DNA of 64,000 nt, from the NCBI GenBank assembly GCA_958439205.1, contig OY288189.1, positions 4,045,001 to 4,109,000 on the forward strand, in the 5' to 3' direction. A program made the position numbers and the translations under genes. The notes beneath the pieces are model-generated. The model was not told the origin of the DNA, did not search any database, and saw only the letters and a list, made by a program, of their open reading frames with translations. This document shows, in pieces, positions 9,282-17,225 of the stretch (the stretch's first letter is position 1; every line of letters starts with the position of its first letter). Origin of the DNA: an uncultured Allorhizobium sp. Its GTDB lineage: Bacteria > Pseudomonadota > Alphaproteobacteria > Rhizobiales > Rhizobiaceae.

Positions 9282-10853
9282 TCAGGCACCCTGCGCCCGA
9301 CGGCGATCTTCCGCCTGAGCGGCCAGGATCTCCTTGACCTTCGCCACGAGCTCGGCTTCCCCCACAACTTCCTGCGCCACACGAGCTTCGCGCCATTCGG
9401 CATTGTCGGTAATTTCGCCGGAGAGGCGCTTGCCCTCGATCAGGTCCTTGATCTGGACCACGCCCTGCGCACGCTCGTCGCCGCCCTGGATGATGGCGAT
9501 GGGGGCGCCGCGGCGGTCGGCATATTTCAGCTGGTTGCCGAACTTCTTCCAGTTGCCCTGGTACATTTCGGCGCGGATGCCTTCAGCGCGCAGCTGCTGC
9601 GTGAAGCGCTGGTAGCGGCCCATGCTCTCGACATCGCCATCCATGACGGTGACGAGGACGGGACCCAGGACGTCGTCCTGGCCGAGCTTGCCGAGGTTCT
9701 TCAGCGCCGTCATCAGGCGCGAGACGCCGATGGAGAAGCCGGTCGCCGGGACCGGCTGGCCCATGAAGCGCGAGACGAGGCCATCGTAGCGACCGCCGCC
9801 GCCGACCGAGCCGAAGACGACCTTTTCGCCCTTTTCATTGGTGACGTCGAAGGTGAGTTCGGCTTCGTAGACCATCCCGGTGTAGTATTCGAGGCCGCGG
9901 ACGACGGACTTGTCGATAAGTATACGCTCCGGCCCATAACCAGCTGCCTTGACCATTTTCTCTAGGCTAAGCAGCTCATCCATACCGGCCAGGTATGTCT
10001 CGTTTTGCATGCCTCCTCCAAGGACGCCTTGCAAAGGCAACTGCATCGACTGGCGGGCAATTTCTGACGCTTGGATTTGTCTGGTCGATTCGCCGTCGTT
10101 CGCTTTGAGGAACAAATCTGCAACGAGTTCTATGTGAATCTGTTTCAGCCCAGCACCCTTGGTGAAGTCGCCGGACTCGTCCTTGCGACCTTCACCGAGC
10201 AGCAGACGCACGCCTTCGATGCCAAACTTGTCGAATTTGTCGATTGCGCGCAGCACAGTCAGACGCCGTCCCGCATTCTCCTCGCCGCCGAGGCCGATTG
10301 CCTCCATCACGCCGTCCAGAACCTTGCGGTTGTTGACCCGGATCACATAGTCGCCCCGCTTGATGCCAAGGGCCTCCAGCGTGTCGGCCATCATCATGCA
10401 CATTTCGGCGTCGGACTGGACGCCGGGCGCGCCGACTGTGTCGGCGTCGAACTGCATGAACTGGCGGAAGCGGCCCGGGCCGGGCTTTTCGTTGCGGAAG
10501 ACATAGCCGGCGCGATAGGTGCGGAAGGGCAGCTGGATCGCTTGAAAATTCTCCGCGACATGACGGGCCATCGGCGCGGTCAGGTCGTAGCGCAGTGACA
10601 TCCACTGCTCGTCGTCGTCCTGCAGCGAGAAGACACCTTCGTTCGGGCGGTCCGAGTCCGGCAGGAACTTGCCGAGTGCGTCAGTGTATTCGAAGAGCGG
10701 GGTTTCGATCGGGTCGAAGCCGTAGCGCTCATAGACCTCGCGGATGGTCTCCATCATCTGGTTGGCAGCGCGGATATCGGCAGCCTCGCGATCGACGAAG
10801 CCGCGCGGCAGGCGGGCCTTCAGCTTCTGGGGCTTCTTGTTCTTATCGCTCAT
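9282..10853 (-). CDS. hisS: Histidyl-tRNA synthetase
   Basis: The 523-residue class II synthetase charges tRNA-His. It shows motif 2 (RTYRAGYVFRNEKPGPGRFRQF region), the histidine A-type motif LVIRGLEYYTG as VVRGLEYYTGMVYE, the GGGGRYDGL motif 3 region, and a C-terminal anticodon-binding domain. The alphaproteobacterial type is known to have diverged in tRNA-His G-1 recognition. The ATG at 10853 (MSDKNKKPQK) is chosen because the 57-residue extension is not protein-like. A central stretch near 9910-10170 has noticeably lower G+C and different codon choice than the rest, hinting at recombination. Confidence 0.95.
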   Translation of the reverse strand: MSDKNKKPQKLKARLPRGFVDREAADIRAANQMMETIREVYERYGFDPIETPLFEYTDALGKFLPDSDRPNEGVFSLQDDDEQWMSLRYDLTAPMARHVAENFQAIQLPFRTYRAGYVFRNEKPGPGRFRQFMQFDADTVGAPGVQSDAEMCMMMADTLEALGIKRGDYVIRVNNRKVLDGVMEAIGLGGEENAGRRLTVLRAIDKFDKFGIEGVRLLLGEGRKDESGDFTKGAGLKQIHIELVADLFLKANDGESTRQIQASEIARQSMQLPLQGVLGGGMQNETYLAGMDELLSLEKMVKAAGYGPERILIDKSVVRGLEYYTGMVYEAELTFDVTNEKGEKVVFGSVGGGGRYDGLVSRFMGQPVPATGFSIGVSRLMTALKNLGKLGQDDVLGPVLVTVMDGDVESMGRYQRFTQQLRAEGIRAEMYQGNWKKFGNQLKYADRRGAPIAIIQGGDERAQGVVQIKDLIEGKRLSGEITDNAEWREARVAQEVVGEAELVAKVKEILAAQAEDRRRAQGA

Positions 10854-11007
10854 GATGACAACCGGAATTTTCGTTTCAAAAAGGTGCCGGTGTCTTAGAG
10901 GATCAAGGATTTGGCGGCAAGGGCGAAGGCGGGTGGGGTGGAGGCCGGATGCTGGAAAATGGGTGTGTTCGGTGGTATCATCGCGTGCGAAACCAGAGGT
11001 TGGACCG

Positions 11008-11235
11008 ATGAACAAGCGTGTCACGTTCGATATGCCGGAAGAAATGCACCAGTTGATCGTCGAATACGCGTCGGAGGCGGGTGCCGAGCCGGATGATTAT
11101 CTGCGTCAGATGATCCAGCGGCATCTCGAAGACCTGCAGGACATTGCCGCCGCCGATGAGGCCATGAAGCGTATTCAGAGCGGCGAGGACAAAGTTGTCA
11201 GCTCCGAGGAGTTCTGGCGTGGCCTGGACGATTGA
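11008..11235 (+). CDS. Ribbon-helix-helix antitoxin, RelB/CopG type
   Basis: A 75-residue acidic protein. It starts with NKRVTFDMPEEMHQLIVEYA, which fits a ribbon-helix-helix strand followed by a helix, and ends in a charged toxin-binding tail (SSEEFWRGLDD). The downstream RelE-like toxin gene overlaps its last 17 bases. Together they form a type II toxin-antitoxin module in which this protein neutralises the toxin and probably represses the operon. It runs divergently from hisS with about 150 bases between. Confidence 0.82.
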   Translation: MNKRVTFDMPEEMHQLIVEYASEAGAEPDDYLRQMIQRHLEDLQDIAAADEAMKRIQSGEDKVVSSEEFWRGLDD

Positions 11236-11488
11236 GTATCGTCAGCCTGTTCGGAAAACGATCGACAAACTCGATCCCGTCATTCGCCGCCGTATAAAGC
11301 AGTTTCTGGAAGAGCGGCTTGCCAAACACGATAATCCCAGAAGCCTTGGCGATCCTCTTCATGGCAGCAAGCTTGGTGCCTATTGGCGCTACACAGTTGG
11401 CGACTACCGGATCATCTGCGATATCCAGGACGGCAAACTCATCGTGCTCGTGGTCGAGATCGGCCATCGCAGCTCCGTCTATCGGTAA
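11219..11488 (+). CDS. RelE/ParE superfamily toxin
   Basis: The 89-residue protein has the small RelE fold features: an opening WTIEYRQPVRKTIDKLD, then RRIKQFLEERL, LGDPLHGSKLGAYWRYTVGDYRIICDI, and a terminal strand with VVEIGHRSSVYR. RelE toxins cleave mRNA on the ribosome; the basic residues needed (such as the RY and R near GDYRI) are present. The start is a GTG at 11219 with a GAGGAG box seven bases upstream, inside the antitoxin gene. Overlap of this kind is typical of coupled toxin-antitoxin translation. Confidence 0.85.
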   Translation: MAWTIEYRQPVRKTIDKLDPVIRRRIKQFLEERLAKHDNPRSLGDPLHGSKLGAYWRYTVGDYRIICDIQDGKLIVLVVEIGHRSSVYR

Positions 11489-11491
11489 GAC

Positions 11492-12238
11492 ATGATCCTC
11501 GAAGCCCTGAACTATGCCGCGAGCTGGGCGCTGACCTCGGCCGCGCATCGCCCGTTCATCCGTTCCTCCGTCAATCTCTGGGCGCGGGCAAACCGTTGCG
11601 CCTCGGCCTGGGCCGAGCATGAGAGCCGGACGAAGGCGGCCATTCTCGCGGCGGCTGAAGGATGTCGACAGCGGCGGACGGTGGTGGTGCTCGGTTCGGG
11701 ACTGTTGCGCGACGTGCCGGTCATGGAGCTGTCGCGGCTGTTCGACACGGTGGTGCTCGTCGATCTCGTGCATCTTGCTAGCGTTCGGGGCTGGCTCACG
11801 GTCAAGCGGCTGAAGAATGTCCGGCTGATCGAACGGGATCTCTCGGGGCTCGATGCGCTGCTCGGGGCCAAGCCTTTCGAGCCGCTCGCGTTTCTCCGTC
11901 AGGTGCCTTATCTCGATCTCGTCGTCTCAGCCAATCTGCTGTCGCAGATCGGGATTGGCGCCGCGCGACGGCTGGACGGTCATGCAGACAAGGATAGCCT
12001 TCTTCGTCAGGTAATCGGTGCGCATGTCGAGGGTCTGGCGCAGGTTTCGGCCGAGACCTGCCTCGTCACAGATATCAGCTACACGGTCATCGACCGCAGC
12101 GAGGGACGTCACGAAATGGTCGATCTGATGCACGGAGCAGATCTGGGGGATGTCCGGGCCGAGTGGGACTGGCCGGTGATCCCCTTTGGCGAGGAAAGCC
12201 GGGACTACCAGATCCTGCATCATGTGATTGCACGCTAG
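11492..12238 (+). CDS. Conserved hypothetical protein, methyltransferase-like core
   Basis: The 248-residue protein is not firmly recognised. It has RTVVVLGSGLLRDVP near residue 65 and FDTVVLVDLVHL near residue 85. These resemble the glycine-rich loop and acidic strand of a Rossmann methyltransferase, followed by PYLDLVVSANLLSQIG. That pattern suggests a nucleotide- or SAM-binding fold, but later motifs are weak. It starts three bases after the toxin stop, so read-through from the toxin-antitoxin promoter is likely although the functions look unrelated. Confidence 0.7.
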   Translation: MILEALNYAASWALTSAAHRPFIRSSVNLWARANRCASAWAEHESRTKAAILAAAEGCRQRRTVVVLGSGLLRDVPVMELSRLFDTVVLVDLVHLASVRGWLTVKRLKNVRLIERDLSGLDALLGAKPFEPLAFLRQVPYLDLVVSANLLSQIGIGAARRLDGHADKDSLLRQVIGAHVEGLAQVSAETCLVTDISYTVIDRSEGRHEMVDLMHGADLGDVRAEWDWPVIPFGEESRDYQILHHVIAR

Positions 12239-12284
12239 ATTGCCCGGCCTTGCTTTCGTCCCGATCGCAGCCCATCTTCCCTCC

Positions 12285-12680
12285 ATGACATCACTCGCCC
12301 GCCTTTTGCTGCTCATTGCAGCCCTTGCCTATGGCGCCATGCCCATGACCGGCATGGCGGCCATGGCGATGCCTGCGGCACATGCGATGGATGCCGCTCA
12401 CGATCTTGGGGAGCCGGTCGCTGCATCAATGGCGATGGCGGATATCGATTGTCCGCATTCGGCTTCGGGGCTTTCCGTTGCGGATGCTACTGATGGCGAT
12501 CTGGGTCATCCATCCAAGCCAATGAAGACGGTCTGGCATTGCGCGGCCTGTCTCACGCTGCCCGCCGATACCGTGCTTGCCGACAGCGGCAAGCCGGCGC
12601 GAGCCGCAGAAGCGTCAGCGCTTCCCTCAAGGCTCGTGTCACAGCTGCGTGCACCGGCAACGCCCCCTCCCCGCGCCTGA
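12285..12680 (+). CDS. Small exported protein, Met/His-rich, possible metal role
   Basis: The 131-residue product starts with a signal-peptide-like segment (ARLLLLIAALAYG). A Met/Ala/His-rich stretch and a pair of cysteines in WHCAACLTLP follow. Exported proteins of this kind (DUF2946-like) often sit beside copper genes. The next gene encodes a DUF305 metallochaperone-type protein, supporting a copper or heavy-metal role by context only. The ATG at 12285 begins the signal peptide; the frame upstream overlaps the preceding gene and is not used. Confidence 0.65.
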   Translation: MTSLARLLLLIAALAYGAMPMTGMAAMAMPAAHAMDAAHDLGEPVAASMAMADIDCPHSASGLSVADATDGDLGHPSKPMKTVWHCAACLTLPADTVLADSGKPARAAEASALPSRLVSQLRAPATPPPRA

Positions 12681-12745
12681 TCCGATGACACCGCGCGGCC
12701 TTTGGCTTCGCGCAATTCCATCATTGATCAGCACAGGAGATTTCA

Positions 12746-13144
12746 ATGCTGAAGACCTTTTTCGTTGCGGCGTCGCTTGCGACAGCACTTTCCACATCCG
12801 CTGTCCTTGCCCAGGACAACACCATGCATCAGGGCCATGACATGTCCTCGATGGACCATAGCACCATGGATCACGGGGCGATGGGCGACAGCCCGTCGTC
12901 CAAGGCCTTTGCCGAGGCCAATGCGAAGATGCACAAGGACATGGCCGTGCCACTCACCGGCAATGCCGATGTCGACTTCGTGCAGGGCATGATCCCGCAT
13001 CATCAGGGCGCGATCAACATGGCGAAGATCGTGCTTGAACACGGCAAGGATCCCGAAATCCGCAAGCTCGCCGAAGAGGTGATCGCTGCCCAGGAGGGTG
13101 AGATTGCCATGATGAAGGCCTGGCTGGCCAAGAAGGGCCAGTAA
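12746..13144 (+). CDS. DUF305 protein, CopM-type periplasmic metal-binding
   Basis: The 132-residue protein has a cleavable signal peptide ending near ALAQ at residue 23. A His/Met-rich region follows (MHQGHDMSSMDHSTMDHG), then a DUF305 core with DFVQGMIPHHQGAINMAKIVLEHG, whose HH pair and methionines suit copper or silver binding. Homologues act as periplasmic copper chaperones. An AGGAG box precedes the ATG. Its position after another exported Met/His-rich gene suggests a small metal-handling unit. The terminator-like hairpin at 13166-13191 follows. Confidence 0.85.
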   Translation: MLKTFFVAASLATALSTSAVLAQDNTMHQGHDMSSMDHSTMDHGAMGDSPSSKAFAEANAKMHKDMAVPLTGNADVDFVQGMIPHHQGAINMAKIVLEHGKDPEIRKLAEEVIAAQEGEIAMMKAWLAKKGQ

Positions 13145-13165
13145 GCTCTGCCCAAACCCGAAACT

Positions 13166-13191
13166 GCAATGGCGCTCAAGGGCGCCATTGC
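13166..13191 (+). terminator. Terminator-like hairpin after the DUF305 gene
   Basis: A perfect 10-base stem (GCAATGGCGC/GCGCCATTGC) with a six-base loop is followed by only TTTG, so termination may be partial. Confidence 0.6.
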
Positions 13192-13243
13192 TTTGCCCGA
13201 GAGACGGATTAGTCTCACGCTCCCTGATCGATAAGGAGGCGTC

Positions 13244-13951
13244 ATGTCCAACCGCCCTGTCTCCGTGATCGGCTTTGATGCCGACGACACGCTCTGGCAG
13301 AACGAGCAGTATTACAAGCTGACGGAAAGCCATTTCCGCAGCCTGCTCTCCGAATTTGCCGAGGGCGAGCACGTGTCCGAGCGCTTGCTCGAGGCCGAGA
13401 AGCGCAACCTCGCCCATTACGGCTTCGGCATCAAAGGCTTTACCCTGTCGATGATCGAGACAGCGCTTGAGATCACCGAGGGCCGCGCGCCCTCCTCCGT
13501 GATCAGCGAAATCCTCGCCATCGGACGCGATCTCTTGAGCCACCCGGTCGAATGCCTGCCGCATGCCCGCGACGCCTTGGAGGCGCTTTCGGGCAAATAT
13601 TTCCTGGTGCTGATCACAAAGGGCGACCTGTTCGACCAGGAACGCAAGCTCGCGCAATCCGGGCTCGGCGACTATTTCGACGCCGTCGAGATCGTCTCCG
13701 ACAAGACGGCGACCACCTATCGGCGGATCTTCGGCAAACATGGTGAAGGACCGGAGCGGTCCATGATGATCGGCAATTCGCTGAAATCCGACATCGTGCC
13801 GGCGATCGCCGCCGGTGCCTGGGGTGTCTTCGTGCCGCACGAACTGACCTGGGTACTCGAACATGTCGAAAAGCCTGCGGAGGCGCCACGCTTCCGCGAG
13901 ATCCCGGATCTCGGGCATGTGCCGGATCTCGTTGCCAGCCTGCAGCATTGA
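13244..13951 (+). CDS. HAD family hydrolase
   Basis: The 235-residue protein has a full set of HAD motifs. IGFDADDTLW at residues 9-18 gives the nucleophile and acid aspartates, VLITKGD provides motifs II and III, and MIGNSLKSDIVPAIAAG is motif IV. It looks like a small-molecule phosphatase with a helical cap, substrate unknown. A strong AAGGAGG sequence precedes the ATG. The next gene, a Tag-like glycosylase, starts eight bases after the stop, so they are probably co-transcribed. Confidence 0.88.
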   Translation: MSNRPVSVIGFDADDTLWQNEQYYKLTESHFRSLLSEFAEGEHVSERLLEAEKRNLAHYGFGIKGFTLSMIETALEITEGRAPSSVISEILAIGRDLLSHPVECLPHARDALEALSGKYFLVLITKGDLFDQERKLAQSGLGDYFDAVEIVSDKTATTYRRIFGKHGEGPERSMMIGNSLKSDIVPAIAAGAWGVFVPHELTWVLEHVEKPAEAPRFREIPDLGHVPDLVASLQH

Positions 13952-13958
13952 GGCCCTC

Positions 13959-14624
13959 ATGCGATCCTTCGACGAGATCTATGCGCTCGCGGTTGCCCGC
14001 AAAGGCGGGGCCGGTGTCCTGGAGAGCCTGCAGCATCCGAGGTCGAAGGCCGAGATTGCTGCCATGCCGGATGATCGTTTTTTGGCGCTGATGACCAAAT
14101 GCATCTTCCAGTCGGGCTTCAACTGGAAGGTCGTTGAAGCGATGTGGCCCGGTTTCGAAGCGGCTTTCGACGGCTTCGACATCGGGCATTGTGCGATGTT
14201 GCACGACGAGGATTTTGCCCGGCTCGTCTCTGATACACGCATCGTGCGGCATGGGCCGAAGATCAAGGCGGTTCAGGAGAATGCCGTGTTTCTCTCGGGG
14301 ATTGTCCGGGAGCATGGCTCGGCCGGCGCCTTCTTTGCCGGCTGGCCGAGCGAGAACTATGTCGGCCTGCTCGACCTCTTGCAGAAAAAGGGCTCGCGGC
14401 TTGGCGGCAATACCGGTCAGTATTTCCTGCGCTTTGCGGGGGTCGAAAGCTTCATCCTGTCGCAGAGTGTGGTGAACCGGCTGATTGCCGAGGGCATCGT
14501 GAGCAAGGCACCAACATCGGCGAAGGACAAGGCTGCGGTGCAGGCGGCGTTCAATACCTGGCGGGAGCAGTCTGGCCGTTCGCTCACCGAGATCAGCCGC
14601 ATTCTCGCCGTCAGCATCGACTGA
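13959..14624 (+). CDS. DNA-3-methyladenine glycosylase-like protein (Tag superfamily)
   Basis: The 221-residue protein resembles the helix-hairpin-helix glycosylase family around Tag: FNWKVVEAMWPGFEAAF, then DTRIVRHGPKIKAVQENA, which parallels the AGIIRHRGKI segment of the neighbouring Tag protein. It lacks the CxxH zinc-binding start of classical Tag. It likely removes or recognises a damaged base, or is a divergent paralogue. It starts eight bases after the HAD gene and ends three bases before the convergent true tag gene, so two related genes lie tail to tail. Confidence 0.75.
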   Translation: MRSFDEIYALAVARKGGAGVLESLQHPRSKAEIAAMPDDRFLALMTKCIFQSGFNWKVVEAMWPGFEAAFDGFDIGHCAMLHDEDFARLVSDTRIVRHGPKIKAVQENAVFLSGIVREHGSAGAFFAGWPSENYVGLLDLLQKKGSRLGGNTGQYFLRFAGVESFILSQSVVNRLIAEGIVSKAPTSAKDKAAVQAAFNTWREQSGRSLTEISRILAVSID

Positions 14625-14627
14625 CGG

Positions 14628-15263
14628 TCAGGGGCGCACGAGCCGGGTGCGCAATTCCTCGGTCGGCGCGCGCCGGCAGCAGCCTTCGATATGGTCGTTG
14701 ACCAGACCCATGGCCTGCATGAAGGCATAGACCGTTGTCGGGCCGACGAAGGTCCAGCCGCGTTTCTTCAGATCCTTCGACAGGCGGATCGAGGTGGGCG
14801 ATGTCGGATTGGCCTTCAGGGTGGCATAGTCCATGCGTTCCGGGCGTTCCGATGCGTCGGGTTCGTAACTCCAGAAGTAACGAGATAGCGAGCCGAATTC
14901 CGCCGTGAGGTCGATCGCGCGGCGGGCGTTGTTGATGGTCGAGACGATCTTGCCGCGATGGCGGATGATGCCGGCATCGGCGAGGCATCGGGCAATATCC
15001 TCGTCGTCGAAACGCGCGACCTGGTGGAAGTCGAAGCCGGCGAAGGCTGAGCGGAAGTTATCCCGCTTCCTGAGGATCGTCAGCCAGGACAGGCCCGACT
15101 GGAAACCTTCGAGGCAGATCTTCTCGAAGAGCCTGACATCGTCCGTGACCGGGCGGCCCCACTCCTCGTCATGGTAGCGGCGATAGTCTTCGAGGCCGCC
15201 ATGCCAGAAGCAACGGTCGAGACCGTCTTCTCCCCGGATCAGGCCTTCCGCGATCATGTCCAT
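14628..15263 (-). CDS. tag: DNA-3-methyladenine glycosylase I
   Basis: The 211-residue enzyme excises 3-methyladenine from DNA in base-excision repair. It has the family start CFWHGGLEDYRRYHDEEWGRP, which supplies Cys and His zinc ligands, the LEGFQSGLSW segment, AGIIRHRGKI, and GLVNDHIEGCCR near the end with the remaining His and Cys ligands. Length is normal for Tag. The ATG at 15263 is the frame start. It converges on a second Tag-superfamily gene with a three-base gap. Confidence 0.93.
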   Translation of the reverse strand: MDMIAEGLIRGEDGLDRCFWHGGLEDYRRYHDEEWGRPVTDDVRLFEKICLEGFQSGLSWLTILRKRDNFRSAFAGFDFHQVARFDDEDIARCLADAGIIRHRGKIVSTINNARRAIDLTAEFGSLSRYFWSYEPDASERPERMDYATLKANPTSPTSIRLSKDLKKRGWTFVGPTTVYAFMQAMGLVNDHIEGCCRRAPTEELRTRLVRP

Positions 15264-15469
15264 GCGATTCTCCCCCTATGCGGGAACGCGTTTACCATTT
15301 GTTCATGATTTTTCCAAACCGGGCGCTAACCCTTCCGAAAGGTTTACGGCCTCGATCGCATTTTCATGAACGCCTCTTTACCAATTGGCGGGCCTCGCTC
15401 TGGCACGATCCGGTGGAATTGGTGGCATGTCCTGCCGCCGCATCCGGTCCCAAGTTCATGAGTTGTCCG

Positions 15470-16294
15470 ATGTCGAAGAAATCCCTGCTGTTGGCCGTTC
15501 TGGCCTGCCTGCCGCTTGCCCTGCACGCCCATGCGAATGACCGCTATCAGAGCCGTCCGCCCGTGATGGTGAGCCCCGACCTGCAGGCCTCGTGGGTGTT
15601 GCAGCTTGGTGGCGTTCCCGCGCAAACGCGCAGTTCCGCGATGCCGCAGCGCCAGCGCCAGGTCGTTCCGGCAGGTCGCCAGCGGGTGGTCGTGCAGCCG
15701 CAGCAGGTGCTTCGCCAGCAGTCGGTGCAGCAGCAGCGCCGGGTCGTGCAGCAGCGTCGCGTGCTCTTCCCGCAGCAGCAGCAGCCGGCAGCACAACAGG
15801 TCGCGATGCGGCCGGACAAGCCGGTTCGCACCCAGATCGATCCGCAGTTCCTGCCGCAGATGGTTCAGTATCAGACCGAGCAGAAGCCGGGCACGATCGT
15901 CATCGATACGCGTGAACGCTTCCTTTATCTCGTGATGGCCGATGGCATGGCCAAGCGCTACGGCGTCGGCGTCGGCAAGCCGGGCTTCGAATGGGCCGGC
16001 ACGCACAAGGTGACATCCAAGCGCGAATGGCCGGACTGGCGTCCGCCGCAGGAGATGATCGCCCGCGAAGCGGCCAAGGGCCACTTCCTGCCCGCGCATA
16101 TGCCCGGCGGCCCGGAAAATCCGCTCGGTGCCCGGGCGCTGTATCTTGGTTCGACGCTCTACCGCATCCATGGGACCAACGCCCCCTGGTCGATCGGCAA
16201 CGGCGTTTCCTCCGGCTGCATCCGCATGCGCAACGAGGACGTCACCGATCTCTACGAGCGGGTGAAGGTCGGCACCAAGGTCATTGTGATCTGA
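15470..16294 (+). CDS. L,D-transpeptidase with Gln-rich linker
   Basis: The 274-residue exported protein has a signal peptide (LLLAVLACLPLALHAHA). A long glutamine-, arginine- and proline-rich linker of about 75 residues follows, then a YkuD catalytic domain with IHGTNAPWSIGN and SSGCIRM carrying the active-site His and Cys. Such enzymes form 3-3 peptidoglycan cross-links or anchor proteins to the wall in the periplasm. Start choice lies between 15458 and 15470; the latter begins the signal peptide directly. A second L,D-transpeptidase follows about 90 bases downstream. Confidence 0.9.
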   Translation: MSKKSLLLAVLACLPLALHAHANDRYQSRPPVMVSPDLQASWVLQLGGVPAQTRSSAMPQRQRQVVPAGRQRVVVQPQQVLRQQSVQQQRRVVQQRRVLFPQQQQPAAQQVAMRPDKPVRTQIDPQFLPQMVQYQTEQKPGTIVIDTRERFLYLVMADGMAKRYGVGVGKPGFEWAGTHKVTSKREWPDWRPPQEMIAREAAKGHFLPAHMPGGPENPLGARALYLGSTLYRIHGTNAPWSIGNGVSSGCIRMRNEDVTDLYERVKVGTKVIVI

Positions 16295-16385
16295 GGCACT
16301 GCCCAGATCACATATCGTGGATTAGCCCTTGCTTTGCAAAAGGAAGAAGCTAGGCTCCAAACCCTGCAAATTCAGGGGACAGAAT

Positions 16386-17072
16386 ATGCTCAAGACGATT
16401 TCGAAGAGCGTCACCGCTGCCATTCTGGCGGTGACCTTTGCCATGCCGCTGCCGGCGTCTGCCATCAGCCTCGACCGCATCCAGACCACCAGTGACGTCA
16501 AGCTTGTTGCGCAGCAGCGCAAGGAAGTGCCGGAAAAGTTCAAGCGCAAGGTCGTGCGCCTGACCACCGACGAAAAGCCGGGCACGATCATCATCGATAC
16601 GAACAACAAGTTTCTCTACTATGTCGAAGGCAACAACCGCGCGACCCGTTACGGCGTGGGCGTCGGTCGTGAAGGCTTCGGCTGGTCGGGCGTGGTGAAG
16701 ATCGGCCGCAAGGCGGAATGGCCGGAATGGCGCCCGCCGGCAGAGATGCGCCGCCGCGAAGCCGCCAAGGGTCATATCCTGCCGGTCGTGCAGGAAGGTG
16801 GTCCGGACAATCCGCTCGGCGCGCGCGCCATGTATCTCTACAAGGGCGGCCGCGACACGATTTTCCGCATCCATGGCACCAACCAGCCCTGGACAATCGG
16901 CCTCAACATGTCGTCCGGCTGCATCCGCATGATGAACAAGGATGTCGAGCATCTCTATGATCGCGCCGATATCGGCTCCAAGGTCATCGTGATCGGCCCG
17001 GGCAACCGCCAGGGCGACGTGTCATTCGACGACAAGGGCGTGGATATCCTGCGCACGATCTTCGGCGGCTGA
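16386..17072 (+). CDS. L,D-transpeptidase (YkuD domain)
   Basis: The 228-residue exported protein has a signal peptide (TAAILAVTFAMPLPASA) and a YkuD domain with catalytic IHGTNQPWTIG and SSGCIRMM. It resembles its upstream neighbour through most of the domain (KPGTIxIDT, YGVGVGxxGF, NPLGARAxYL) but lacks the Gln-rich linker, indicating tandem duplication and divergence. Rhizobiaceae rely heavily on L,D-transpeptidation for polar growth, so such multiplicity fits. The ATG at 16386 is chosen because it begins the signal peptide. A good terminator follows. Confidence 0.92.
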   Translation: MLKTISKSVTAAILAVTFAMPLPASAISLDRIQTTSDVKLVAQQRKEVPEKFKRKVVRLTTDEKPGTIIIDTNNKFLYYVEGNNRATRYGVGVGREGFGWSGVVKIGRKAEWPEWRPPAEMRRREAAKGHILPVVQEGGPDNPLGARAMYLYKGGRDTIFRIHGTNQPWTIGLNMSSGCIRMMNKDVEHLYDRADIGSKVIVIGPGNRQGDVSFDDKGVDILRTIFGG

Positions 17073-17095
17073 GACCAGCCTCCTTTCCGATGCAT

Positions 17096-17128
17096 AAAAA
17101 GGCCGCGCCAACGAAGCGCGGCCTTTTT
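17096..17128 (+). terminator. Rho-independent terminator after the second L,D-transpeptidase
   Basis: Stem GGCCGCGC/GCGCGGCC with flanking A and T runs of five (AAAAA before, TTTTT after) and a seven-base loop, typical of an intrinsic terminator. Confidence 0.88.
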
Positions 17129-17225
17129 CGTGTCATGAAGCTGTTGCCTCGGCGGTGCAGTCTCCGCTGGCTAAGGGGTTCGGGGCCCCGACGTCGACAT
17201 GCATCGTTTTCGGGGACTTACGTTC

